DNA from: Nonomuraea africana
Lineage (GTDB): Bacteria > Actinomycetota > Actinomycetes > Streptosporangiales > Streptosporangiaceae
Reading direction: 5' to 3'
DNA length: 64,000 nucleotides
Assembly: GCF_014873535.1 (NCBI RefSeq)
Contig: NZ_JADBEF010000001.1
Location: 8,246,001-8,310,000 of the forward strand
Shown here: in pieces, positions 41,589 through 49,672 of the stretch
Layout: the number at the start of each line of letters is the position of its first letter
Position numbering within the stretch: the stretch's first letter is position 1
Position numbers and translations under genes: made by a program
The notes under the pieces: model-generated
Database searches by the model: none
Told to the model about the DNA's origin: nothing
The model's input: only the letters and a program-made list of their open reading frames with translations

Positions 41589-41786
41589 GTGACTCTGGAA
41601 GAGCACCCCGGCACGTGGACCTACGACCCCGAGGCGGGGGCCGCGTACATCTACCTGCGGGGCCCGATCGCGCCCGGTGGCGTGGCGCGGACGGTCACGG
41701 GGGACAGCCCGATGGTCAACTTCGACCTGGACGAGAACGGCCGAGTGATTGGTATCGAGATCCTCGCCGCGTGGCCAGGAGAATAG
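41589..41786 (+). CDS. DUF2283-family small protein
   Basis: 65 residues. The domain TWTYDPEAGAAYIYL ... VNFDLDENGRVIGIEIL is a clear DUF2283 unit, a small beta-hairpin/helix protein of unknown function often found on mobile elements and beside toxin-antitoxin or restriction genes. The GTG at 41589 is chosen because AGGAG lies about 6 nt upstream. It is the first gene inside the island after the left attachment repeat. Confidence 0.8.
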   Translation: MTLEEHPGTWTYDPEAGAAYIYLRGPIAPGGVARTVTGDSPMVNFDLDENGRVIGIEILAAWPGE

Positions 41787-41836
41787 GAAAGAGGGACCTC
41801 CCGAGCTTGAGGAGCCCTCGTGCCTGGCATGGATCT

Positions 41837-42028
41837 TCAGGCGGCGTTCATGACGGCGTCCGCGAACACGTCGGCGGCCGTCGCCGCTTGCTCATGGATG
41901 ACGTGTGCATGGACCCGGAGGGTGATGGCTGGGTCGGCGTGACCCAGGCGGGCCGCGACGACGTGGACGGGGACTCCCGCCAGGAGCAGCGTCGTCGCGT
42001 GGATGTGGCGAAGGTCGTGGAGGCGCGC
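41837..42028 (-). pseudogene. Tyrosine integrase, C-terminal fragment
   Basis: The minus strand encodes LHDLRHIHATTLLLAGVPV, HVVAARLGHADPAITLRV, HAHVIHEQAATAADVFAD and so on to a stop at 41837. This is the catalytic C-terminus of an actinomycete phage/ICE-type tyrosine recombinase, with the HxxR box (HDLRH) and the GH pair (LGHADP). The position of the nucleophilic Tyr (usually V-Y-x-H-V) is His (VHAHV), so it would be inactive even if complete. Everything upstream is missing: the coding sequence ends abruptly where an IS3-type transposase tail begins (about 42029). Confidence 0.85.
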
Positions 42029-42029
42029 G

Positions 42030-42125
42030 TGGTTCTACAACCGCCGCCGCCTGCATTCGGCGCTCGGCTACCGGCCACCCCTGGAAGTACTCAACGAGTC
42101 CCTTTCAACCCAAACGGCCGCATAG
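42030..42125 (+). pseudogene. IS3-family transposase, C-terminal remnant
   Basis: The plus strand reads WFYNRRRLHSALGYRPPLEVL followed by ten residues to a TAG at 42123-42125. The YNRRRLHSALGYRPP motif is diagnostic of the end of the rve (DDE) integrase-core transposase OrfB of IS3-group elements. Only about 31 codons survive, joined directly to the integrase fragment on the opposite strand. No terminal inverted repeats are evident. Confidence 0.85.
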
Positions 42126-42208
42126 GCTACGCCCATAAGACGGCTGTCCGGAATCACCGTGGCCCCTCAATGCGCCTCGTGGTGACCCTTGCATTCAAGA
42201 CCAGCTCA

Positions 42209-45200
42209 CTATGGCTGCCTGGTCGGGCAGATGTCGCGGTAGGGCACGTCCTTGAGGAAGGCGGCCCAGTCGGCCGGGGAGAGCGTGTGCCCGGCACGGC
42301 GGCACACGTCCTGGACGATCCGCTCGGCACCGATCGGGATCCTGTAGACGGAACCCCAGTCGGCGGCGTAGAGGGTGGAGCCGTCCGGGCCGAAGGCGAG
42401 CGAGGTGATCTGGGAGCCGTGCAGGTTGAACGCGCCGCCGAGCCGCCGCATGGCGTTGACGTCCCAGATCTGGAGGATGCCCTCCATGGTCACGCTGGCG
42501 AGCAGATCGCCCTTCGTCGAGAAGGCCAGTTCCGTGATCTCACCCGTCGTCCCGCGCAGGACCGGCGTGATCTGGACCGGCCCCTGGACCGTCCACATCG
42601 CGATGCGGCCGGCAGAACCGGCGCTGAACGCCAGCCGCCCCTGGCTGCTGACGGCCACTGCCGAGGCACCGCGTACGACGTCGAAGGCCGCGTCGACCGG
42701 CTTGCCGGTGGTGAGGTCTATGAACCTTCCGAAAGTCGAGGCGAGGCGCCCGTCCGGCGTGTACGGCCCGCCGCCGATCTGCGAGCTGAACGTGCGCAGG
42801 ACGCGCCCACGGGCGGTGTCCACCACGAGTAGCCGGAAGCTGCCCTCCTGGGAGGATGGCTGGAGCGTGAGCGCGATCGTCTTGCCGTCCCGGCTGAAGT
42901 CGACACGTTCGGGGTTGTTCGTGTTCGTGTGGGGCGTGGAGAGCTGCCAGAGCTTCTTATGTGTCGCGAGGTCGATCAGCCGCACGCTCGCGAGGTCGGC
43001 GATGAGCATGCGTGTGCCGGTCCGGTCGAATCCCCATGCCCCGAATTCGCGGAGCGGGAACGTCGCCACCTCCTTGCGGCCGCGCAGGTCCCAGAGCCCG
43101 AGGCGGTTCTGATCGGGATCCTCCATCGCCACCCACCGTCCTCCGGGGCTGAGTTTCGCCACTCCCTTCCTGACATGGGTGGCGCCGGCTCTCGGCGACA
43201 GGTCGAGGCTGATGACCATGTTGTCGTAGAGGTAGCGCAGGGTCCTGCCGTCGGGGTCGAACCGAAGGTCGGTCAGCTCGTCCTCGGCCCGGTAGGTGAG
43301 GATCTGCTTCCGGTCGGCGACCTTCCACACGCGCAGCTCGCGTGCGGCGAAGGCGGCCAGGTAGTCGCCGTCCTGGCTGAAGCGCAGCTGGGCCCCGGAT
43401 TTCGTGCAGATGTCGCAGGCCCAGTCGTCATCGCCCCGTTTGTGTTCACGACCGGTCGCCGCGTCGACGAGCGCGATCGTGGCGGCCGCGCAGGCGATGG
43501 TCTTGCCGTCCGGGGTGAAAGCCGCCACGTCCGCGTGAATGCGGCAGGGCGCCAGGCGCCGCTCCCGGGTCCAGCCCGGCAGCGCCAGCTCGTCGAAGCG
43601 TCCACCCGTCAGCAGCAGGTGTTTGCCTGTCGGATCGACGAGCGGAGGCTGCCACGGCGTCGTGCCGCCGTCCGTGTAGAGAGCCTTGCCGAACTGCTTG
43701 CCGGTCGCCACGTCCAACAGGTAGACGATGTCGCCCTGGTACAGCACGGTGAGGATCGACTCGTGCTCACCCCAGATCGCGCTGTACCCGCCGCGTTCCC
43801 CCAGGGAGCGCCGCACCAGTTGCTTTCCCGAGGTGAGGTCCCAGACTCCGAGCTCTGAACCGATCGTCAGGGAGAGCAGGCGGCCGCTCTTGTTGAGCGC
43901 CGGCTCCTGAGGAGTCCCGTCCTTCAGCCTCAGCCCGGCCCAGCCACCGGTGCGCTTGCCGGTGCGGACGTCGTAGACGTTCACGCCGGCCTCGCTGACG
44001 CTGACGAGTGTGCGGCCGTCAGAACTGAGGGCGCGGTGGGCAAGGCCCTTGACCAAGGGATCGCGGAAGACCGCCGTCTCCTGCTGCTGCAGGGAGGCGA
44101 TGAGACTGGATCGGGCCTCCAACTGCGGTGAGACCCGCCAGGCGGCCACGCTCAGCAGCATCGCCTTGACCGGGTCGGTCGTGCGCATGCGGTCGGCCTC
44201 CGTCGCCACCTGCTTGGCGGTGAGGATGTCGCGCTGTTCGGTGGCCTGCTGCTGCTGATAGACGGCCAGCCCTCCGGCGACCATGGCCACAACCAGCAGC
44301 CCGGTCAGTGCGATCGTGGTCAGCGTTCTGCGGCGGGTCCGCTTCCTGGTCAGCTCTGTGCCTGCCCGCAGGAAGTCACGCTCGGCGGGGGTGAGCGTCA
44401 CGTGACGGCGACCGGTCGCCGCCCAGCTGAGCGCCTGCTCCAGGCGGCTGCCCTGGAGCAGGTCGCCGTCCCGCCTGCCGTTGTCGGACCAGCGCCGTGC
44501 CGCCGCGGAGATCTGGCCCAGTACGGCCAGGCCATCGCGGTCGGCGTCCACCCACATGCGCAGCCGCGGCCAGGCCCTCAGCAGCGCGGGCCTGGACAGG
44601 GCGACCGAGGTGTCCTTCGTGGTCACCACGTACGAGAACGCCCGCAGGATCCGCTGAACCGCCGCCGCCTCGCGCTCTGGGCGCCCGCCGTACAGCTCCT
44701 CGCGCGAGGCCCACCGCCCGCTCTCGTACCCGTCCTCGTCCACGGTCACCATCCGCAGGAACACCTCGGCGGCCAGGTCGCGCTCCTCTGGCGCGAGTGC
44801 CGCGTAGGCGTCCTCCGCGATCGTGCCGAGCGCCGGATCACCTTGGTCGGACCCGTGCACGCCCTGCGCCGAGCGGCTGCCCGCCGCCAGCAGGCTTCTG
44901 GTGTCGGCGGCGTTGCCGCTGACCAGCGCGAGCAGCAGGTCGCGTGCCGCGGGCCTGGCGGCGGGATCCTTCGCCATCGCGGCCGCCACCAGCTGGGCCA
45001 GCCGCGGCGGCAACGCCCGCAGATCCGGTGCGGAGGACAGCACCTGGTGCATCACGCCGCCCAGGTTGTCCGCCTTGAACGGATCCTGCCCCGTGGCGGC
45101 GAACACAACGACGGCACCCCACGCGAACACGTCGGCGGGCGCCCCCGCGCGCTGCCCGATGAACACCTCGGGCGCCATGTAGCTGGGCGTGCCCGAGATC

Positions 45201-45703
45201 TCGCCCGTCCTCGTCAGCGACATGTCCAGGGTACGGGCGATGCCGAAGTCGATCACGCGTGGGCCGTCCGGGCCGAGCAGCACGTTGTCCGGCTTAAGGT
45301 CGCGGTGGATGACGCCCGCGTCGTGGATCGCGGTCAACGCGGTGGCGATCGCCGTCGCCAGCCGGTGGAGGTCGTCCTCGGTGAACCTGCGGCCCTCGTT
45401 CACGGCCTTGCGCAAGCTCGGCCCCCCCACGTACTCCGAGACGATGTACGGCTTGCTGCCCTCCAGATCGGTGGCGAGCACCCGGGCCGTGCAGAACGAG
45501 GCCACCCGGCCGGCCGCAGTCGCCTCCTTGGCGAAGCGGTCACGGCTGCCGCCGTCGTCCGACGCGTGCAGCACCTTGATGGCGACCCTGTGTCCTTCGG
45601 GGTCGTAGGCCTCGTACACGACTCCCTGGCCGCCCGAACCAAGGCGTCCAGCCAGCCAGTAATCCCCGATGTGCTGCGGATCTCCCGCGATCAATGCGTC
45701 CAC
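42209..45703 (-). CDS. Serine/threonine kinase with truncated STAND-type linker, one TM helix and WD40-like repeats
   Basis: 1164 residues. The Hanks kinase (about 14-265) has GSGGQGVVY, the VAIK lysine, HRDLKPDN, DFG (VIDFGIART) and APE (TPSYMAPE). Residues about 295-440 match the C-terminal part of actinobacterial nSTAND1 proteins (VFLRMVTVDEDG ... LSRPALLRAWPRLRMWVD ... AERDFLRAG), but no P-loop NTPase lies between kinase and this region. A membrane helix (about 457-478) is followed by a long extracytoplasmic beta-propeller region (about 530-1150, recurrent GRTL/GKTIA/VWDL-type units). It is cargo of the tRNA-Thr island. Probably a ligand-sensing membrane kinase. The GTG start lacks a clear Shine-Dalgarno. 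Confidence 0.87.
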   Translation of the reverse strand: MDALIAGDPQHIGDYWLAGRLGSGGQGVVYEAYDPEGHRVAIKVLHASDDGGSRDRFAKEATAAGRVASFCTARVLATDLEGSKPYIVSEYVGGPSLRKAVNEGRRFTEDDLHRLATAIATALTAIHDAGVIHRDLKPDNVLLGPDGPRVIDFGIARTLDMSLTRTGEISGTPSYMAPEVFIGQRAGAPADVFAWGAVVVFAATGQDPFKADNLGGVMHQVLSSAPDLRALPPRLAQLVAAAMAKDPAARPAARDLLLALVSGNAADTRSLLAAGSRSAQGVHGSDQGDPALGTIAEDAYAALAPEERDLAAEVFLRMVTVDEDGYESGRWASREELYGGRPEREAAAVQRILRAFSYVVTTKDTSVALSRPALLRAWPRLRMWVDADRDGLAVLGQISAAARRWSDNGRRDGDLLQGSRLEQALSWAATGRRHVTLTPAERDFLRAGTELTRKRTRRRTLTTIALTGLLVVAMVAGGLAVYQQQQATEQRDILTAKQVATEADRMRTTDPVKAMLLSVAAWRVSPQLEARSSLIASLQQQETAVFRDPLVKGLAHRALSSDGRTLVSVSEAGVNVYDVRTGKRTGGWAGLRLKDGTPQEPALNKSGRLLSLTIGSELGVWDLTSGKQLVRRSLGERGGYSAIWGEHESILTVLYQGDIVYLLDVATGKQFGKALYTDGGTTPWQPPLVDPTGKHLLLTGGRFDELALPGWTRERRLAPCRIHADVAAFTPDGKTIACAAATIALVDAATGREHKRGDDDWACDICTKSGAQLRFSQDGDYLAAFAARELRVWKVADRKQILTYRAEDELTDLRFDPDGRTLRYLYDNMVISLDLSPRAGATHVRKGVAKLSPGGRWVAMEDPDQNRLGLWDLRGRKEVATFPLREFGAWGFDRTGTRMLIADLASVRLIDLATHKKLWQLSTPHTNTNNPERVDFSRDGKTIALTLQPSSQEGSFRLLVVDTARGRVLRTFSSQIGGGPYTPDGRLASTFGRFIDLTTGKPVDAAFDVVRGASAVAVSSQGRLAFSAGSAGRIAMWTVQGPVQITPVLRGTTGEITELAFSTKGDLLASVTMEGILQIWDVNAMRRLGGAFNLHGSQITSLAFGPDGSTLYAADWGSVYRIPIGAERIVQDVCRRAGHTLSPADWAAFLKDVPYRDICPTRQP

Positions 45704-45954
45704 GGCGCGTTAGATGAAGAGTCTTCGCCCAAAGTTGTCACATCCGACCGCCTTGTCCCGTCTTGTCGGCGTAGCGCGGAAACCGCGGAGGGTCCGATGA
45801 CCCAGCGTCATTCGCATGAACACCTCGAACGCCTGTCACGTGTGCGAAAAAACTGAAGGGCGCGTGTGCGGGGAGCGCGGGGTCCGCAGGACACTCGATG
45901 GGCAGGCTGGATGTCAGGTGATGATCATGCCACTGGTTGATGGCGCCGTGGCTC

Positions 45955-46515
45955 TCATACCGACACGCCTGGCGCGCGGGGTGTTCTTCCGTCGTCGTGG
46001 GGGCGAATGACGATGGTGCTGACGGTGTCGTTGCCCCAGACAGTGGTGTCCATCATCATCCACCCGTCGAGGGACGCCATTGTGAACTCCGGCACGAAGC
46101 GTGCCGTGGACAGCTCCGCCATATAACTTCGCAGCAGCTCTACTTCACTTGCGACGAAATCCCACTTATCGAGGAGGCGTACCTGAACCCACGCGATGTC
46201 GTCGTCCCCGGTGCCTGTTTCCCAGTATCTCGCATAGCAGACTGAGAGCAGGAACTCGCGGTCATCGTTGAAGAGCCCATGCTCAGTTGCCATCCGGAAC
46301 CAGCCCGCATTGACCTTGTCAGGCATGTCCGCGTCGTCGACATCGGCTATTTCGTCCGGGTGGGAATCGAACCGGCCGTGCTCGGGGCCTGCACTCGCGG
46401 CGGAGTGTCCCGGTGGCAGCGGAGGCAGCCGGACGTCCTCTTGGTTCATCCGCTTGATGAAGTGGAGGCCGGCGGGTGCGAGCAGAGCGGCCACATCGGC
46501 ATCGGTGAGCGTCAC
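45955..46515 (-). CDS. Hypothetical protein
   Basis: 186 residues, no family recognised. It is acidic and soluble, without signal peptide or membrane helix. Notable segments are LHFIKRMNQEDVRLPPLPPG, DDADMPDKVNAGWFRMATEHGLF, and a C-terminal half with WVQVRLLDKWDFVASEV. The length and regular secondary-structure pattern look like a genuine globular protein. The GTG start at 46515 has TACGGC... upstream but no strong ribosome site. It is the last gene before the right attachment repeat, so it is probably island cargo. Confidence 0.65.
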   Translation of the reverse strand: MTLTDADVAALLAPAGLHFIKRMNQEDVRLPPLPPGHSAASAGPEHGRFDSHPDEIADVDDADMPDKVNAGWFRMATEHGLFNDDREFLLSVCYARYWETGTGDDDIAWVQVRLLDKWDFVASEVELLRSYMAELSTARFVPEFTMASLDGWMMMDTTVWGNDTVSTIVIRPHDDGRTPRAPGVSV

Positions 46516-46554
46516 AGCCGTACGATAGCCCTAGGACTTGGATCTTGCCCTGCC

Positions 46555-46618
46555 CTTGTAAACAGAAGGCTTGGGGTGCGATTTCCCACGTTGGCTCTGT
46601 TGGAAATAGCCCCTGAAC
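46555..46618 (+). repeat. attR-like repeat: degenerate tRNA-Thr 3' half
   Basis: Starts CTTGTAAACAGAAGG as in the functional tRNA, then drifts: the T-loop and the T-stem/acceptor strand carry substitutions (TTGGGGTGCGATTTCCCACG). The similarity continues past the tRNA end to AGCCCCTGAAC. The 5' half of a tRNA is absent, so this is not a functional gene. Confidence 0.8.
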
Positions 46619-46719
46619 TGGTCGCCCATTCACTGCCATGGTCCGCAGCCGATCCGCTGGGGTCGCCTGGAGCTCCTGGATCCCTGACAAAGATTTCCCG
46701 ATATGCCAGTATCTGTCGG

Positions 46720-48687
46720 GTGACACTGGGGGATCTTCGAAACCACATTCCCGGGTACCGGCTCATCGAGCCTGTGGGCCAGGGTGGTTTCGCTGTGGTC
46801 TACCGCGCCCTGCACGAGCGGGTCGGCCGCGTGGTCGCCGTGAAGATCCTCTCGGTGGCCGACCTCGACGAGCGTGCGCTGCGCAACTTCCGGCGGGAAT
46901 TGGAGGTCATGGGTCGGCTGAGCGACCACCCCAACATCGTGGCCGCGCTGGACACCGGCACGACCACCAACGGCCGGCCGTACATCGTCATGGACTTTCA
47001 CGAAGGTGGGAGTCTCTACACCCAACTGCGCGCGGCAGGAGCGCTCCCAGCGAACGAGGCGCTGCGGATCGGCGTGAAGGTCGCCGCCGCGCTGGCGGCC
47101 GTGCATGATGCCGGTGTCTTTCACGGCGACATCAAGCCGCAGAACATCCTCGTGTCCAAGTACGGCGAGCCGGCGCTGGCCGACTTCGGCGTGGCACGCA
47201 TGCTGGACGTCGGGCAGCTGTCGTCCAACACGCTCATCTTCACTCCGCACCACGCCGCTCCTGAGGTGCTCAACGGCTTACCCCAGAACGTCGTCTCCGA
47301 CGTCTACGCGCTCGGGTCGACTCTCTACCAGCTGCTGACCGGGCGTCCCGCCTACTATGACGCCGCCGATGTCGGGGTGGCCCCGTTGCTGCTCAGGGTG
47401 CTCAGGCAGCCGCTGCCCCCGCTGCCGGAGCCCGGCGTCCCCGCTCCGCTGCGTGCCCTCGTTGAGCGGGCGATGTCCAAGGAGCCGGACGCGCGGCCGC
47501 AGAACGCCTGGGCCTTCGTCGAAGAGCTACAGAAGGTGCAGCGGGCTCTCGGGCTCCCGGTGACCGAACCGGCGACCGCCATTCCGGCACCACTTCCCGC
47601 CGCCGTCACGCCCCCCGCACCGGCAGCGGCCCCTCCCCTTCGCGCTGGGCCTGCCGTAACGGCGCCCACGAGCGCACGCCGCAAGTCCCGCCGATGGATT
47701 CTCGCGACCGCTGCGGCGCTCACCGCGGTGGTCGCCACCGTGGCCGCGGTCAACCTGACCGGCGGACCCGCCGCGAAGGCGGTGCTCGCCACCACTTCTT
47801 CCCCGCAGCCCGTGGCCACCGGGCGCGAGCCTGTTACCCCTTCGCCGAGTTCGGCTGAACCCTCGGCGAGGTCCAAGAAGCCCACCCTCACCAAGGTGTT
47901 CGTGACAACGGACGCGAAAGCCCAGACTCCGGGTCAGACTTTCAAACTGAAGGTGACCGGCCGTCTGTCCAACGGGCGCGCGGCCAGCCTGTCGAAAGCC
48001 GCCTTCGACTTTCACAGCGCCGATCCCCGCGTGGCCACCGTCAGCCCCGACGGCCAGGTCACCGTGCTTGCCGCCGGCCGGGTCCGCATCACCGTCAAGG
48101 TGACCATGAACGGCGCGTCGCGGGTCGCCGCCCTCCCCCTCAGCATCGCGGCCTCGGCGACGCCCACCCCTTCCCCCTCGCCGAAGGCGGGTCCCCGGAG
48201 GCTGCGCGTGCCCGCCACGATGACCAATATGGTCCGGGCAGGCGGCTACTCCGGCGACGCGTACGCCGCCTGCATGAAATGCAAGGTCAAGACCGGGAAC
48301 CCGGGCTACTACCGCGAGACCTACTTCCGCTTCGACCTCGGCGCCGTCAAGGTCAAGCCTGCCCGGATCGCCTCCATCGTGCTGCACGCCCACATGCGCG
48401 TCGAGGACGCCGGCGACGTCCAGGGAAGGGCTGTCGCGTACGCCCTTGGGAACGACTGGACCTCCAGGGTCACCTTCGACACCCGCCCGCGTCTGAGCAA
48501 CAAACTCGGCGAGTTCCCGCCGGTGGATGAGGCCGGCGGCTGGGTGAAGCTGAATCTCACCGGCTACCTCAAGCCGAAGCTCGGCGGGCCGGCCAGCGTG
48601 GGGCTGGCCGAGAACGCTGGAGTAGGCGTGGCTATCGGCGGCCTCTCCTCCAAGACTGTCCCCTATCTCGAGATCACTACTCGCTGA
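46720..48687 (+). CDS. Receptor-type serine/threonine kinase with Ig-like and DNRLRE-like ectodomain
   Basis: 655 residues. The N-terminal kinase (about 8-265) has GQGGFAVVY, the VAVK lysine, the catalytic loop HGDIKPQN (HRD changed to HGD), DFG (LADFGVARM) and an APE (HHAAPEV). A Pro/Ala linker leads to one membrane helix (about 325-347). Outside the cell come a Ser/Pro stalk, a Big_2-like Ig domain (about 388-465) and a DNRLRE/CBM96-like beta domain (about 493-655; YRETYFRFDLGAV ... PYLEIT) with a CxxC pair. The GTG at 46720 gives VTLGDLRNHIPGYRLIEPVG, a typical start. It probably senses a wall or carbohydrate ligand. The HGD change often leaves activity intact but removes regulation by the Arg. 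Confidence 0.88.
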   Translation: MTLGDLRNHIPGYRLIEPVGQGGFAVVYRALHERVGRVVAVKILSVADLDERALRNFRRELEVMGRLSDHPNIVAALDTGTTTNGRPYIVMDFHEGGSLYTQLRAAGALPANEALRIGVKVAAALAAVHDAGVFHGDIKPQNILVSKYGEPALADFGVARMLDVGQLSSNTLIFTPHHAAPEVLNGLPQNVVSDVYALGSTLYQLLTGRPAYYDAADVGVAPLLLRVLRQPLPPLPEPGVPAPLRALVERAMSKEPDARPQNAWAFVEELQKVQRALGLPVTEPATAIPAPLPAAVTPPAPAAAPPLRAGPAVTAPTSARRKSRRWILATAAALTAVVATVAAVNLTGGPAAKAVLATTSSPQPVATGREPVTPSPSSAEPSARSKKPTLTKVFVTTDAKAQTPGQTFKLKVTGRLSNGRAASLSKAAFDFHSADPRVATVSPDGQVTVLAAGRVRITVKVTMNGASRVAALPLSIAASATPTPSPSPKAGPRRLRVPATMTNMVRAGGYSGDAYAACMKCKVKTGNPGYYRETYFRFDLGAVKVKPARIASIVLHAHMRVEDAGDVQGRAVAYALGNDWTSRVTFDTRPRLSNKLGEFPPVDEAGGWVKLNLTGYLKPKLGGPASVGLAENAGVGVAIGGLSSKTVPYLEITTR

Positions 48688-48825
48688 CGCCTCGGATGCG
48701 GCTATGGCTTTGCTATCACCGGACCCGGACGATCATGGATGGGTGTGGACTGGAATTGTCCGACCAAGGCGCGTGACCAGCATGTTCAGGCACCCACGGA
48801 CGATCGTGGACATTCTTGAACTGTG

Positions 48826-49295
48826 CCAACAACTTCAACCAGAACTTCGACGAGGACCTGTGGCTGGAGCCGTTGCGCGCGGGGCGGCTCGCGCTGCCGA
48901 TCGGTGAGACGCCTGAGCCGTTCATCGACGTGGAGGATGTCGCGGACGTGGCGGCGGAGGTGCTGGCGCGCGGCGGCCACAGCGGGCAGGTGTACGACCT
49001 GTCGGGGCCGCGCGGGCTGAGCTTCAGGGCGGCGGTCGAGATCAGCGCGGGGGCGGCGGGGAGGAGTATCGACTACGTCGAGTTGACGCCGGAGGTCTAC
49101 CGTGCCGAGCTGGCCGCGTCGGGGTATCCGGAGGCGGCGGTCGCGGCGCTCGACGCGATGTTCGCCATGCACCGGGAGGGACACACGGCGGTTCCGGCCG
49201 ACGGGGTCAGCCGGGTGCTCGGGCGCGCGCCGCGGCGCTTCGAGGAGGACGCAAAGCGGGTGGCCGCCTCGGGCGTGTGGTCGGGCACATCCTGA
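48826..49295 (+). pseudogene. NmrA-like NAD(P)-binding protein, 5'-truncated
   Basis: The frame reads NNFNQNFDEDLWLEPLRAGR, then PFIDVEDVADVAAEVL and YDLSGPRGLSFRAAV, to a TGA at 49295. These are the central and C-terminal parts of NmrA/SDR-a5-type NAD(P)H-binding proteins. The Rossmann N-terminus (about 110 residues with GxTGxxG) is missing. The upstream 120 bp have no matching frame. It may be read from a TTG at 48816, but the product would lack the cofactor site. Confidence 0.75.
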
Positions 49296-49386
49296 CTGCG
49301 GCGGTCGGCAGTCCGGCCCGGCGGCTCATGGCCTGCGATCGGATCGCCGCTCGACGGCTCGCATGCAGTGGCGCCGGCCCCGATGG

Positions 49387-49672
49387 GACGCGGTTGGCGG
49401 CGGCACCAAAAATCGCGTCTGGCCGCAAGCGACTTCGGACATTTCCGGCCTGCCATAAACCGTCTGCAAGAAGACGGTCGGCACCTCCTATGGCGATGCC
49501 TCCGTTGCGGCACTCGCCGTAGGCGATTGACGAAGAGGGATATTCCTCGCTGGAACCCTGAAGAGCGCCAGATCGTGCCCGACCGGAAAACTGCGCCGTC
49601 TATGAGCGGGAGTATCGGGTATTCAAGGATCTCTATCGCCAGACCAAGGGCCTGATGGCGGAGCTGTCATGA
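49387..49672 (+). pseudogene. FGGY sugar kinase (xylulokinase-like), 3' remnant, multiply broken
   Basis: Three frames together spell an FGGY kinase C-terminus: AVGGGTKNRVWPQATSDISG, then KKTVGTSYGDASVAALAVGD, TKRDIPRWNPEERQIVPDRK, and VYEREYRVFKDLYRQTKGLM. Lesions: an in-frame TAA (49456-49458), and a 1-nt loss near 49528 and another near 49598. The stop overlaps the SIS gene start (ATGA, 49669-49672), an intact operon junction. Codon use and sequence look alphaproteobacterial (Rhizobiales-like), unlike the host. Confidence 0.75.

Larger units (their letters stand above)
41445..46618. mobile_element. Decayed genomic island integrated in tRNA-Thr
   Basis: About 5.1 kb bounded by imperfect direct repeats of the tRNA-Thr 3' half (41445-41508 and 46555-46618). 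Contents: short direct repeats next to the left end, a DUF2283 gene, a tyrosine-integrase C-terminal fragment, an IS3-family transposase tail, a kinase-WD40 gene and a hypothetical gene. The integrase is broken, so the element cannot move by itself. Confidence 0.75.

Noticed and set aside
45816..46010. 64-codon plus-strand frame upstream of the kinase-WD40 gene
   Set aside because: No ribosome site, mixed composition and overlap with the antisense hypothetical gene; not supported.
46555..46596. Second tRNA-Thr gene
   Set aside because: Only the 3' half is present, and the T-arm is mutated; it is an attachment-site relic.
49102..49458. 119-codon plus-strand frame linking the NmrA and FGGY remnants
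   Set aside because: The first part is an out-of-frame reading of the NmrA-like remnant; only the last 24 codons match the FGGY kinase, and that part is annotated separately.
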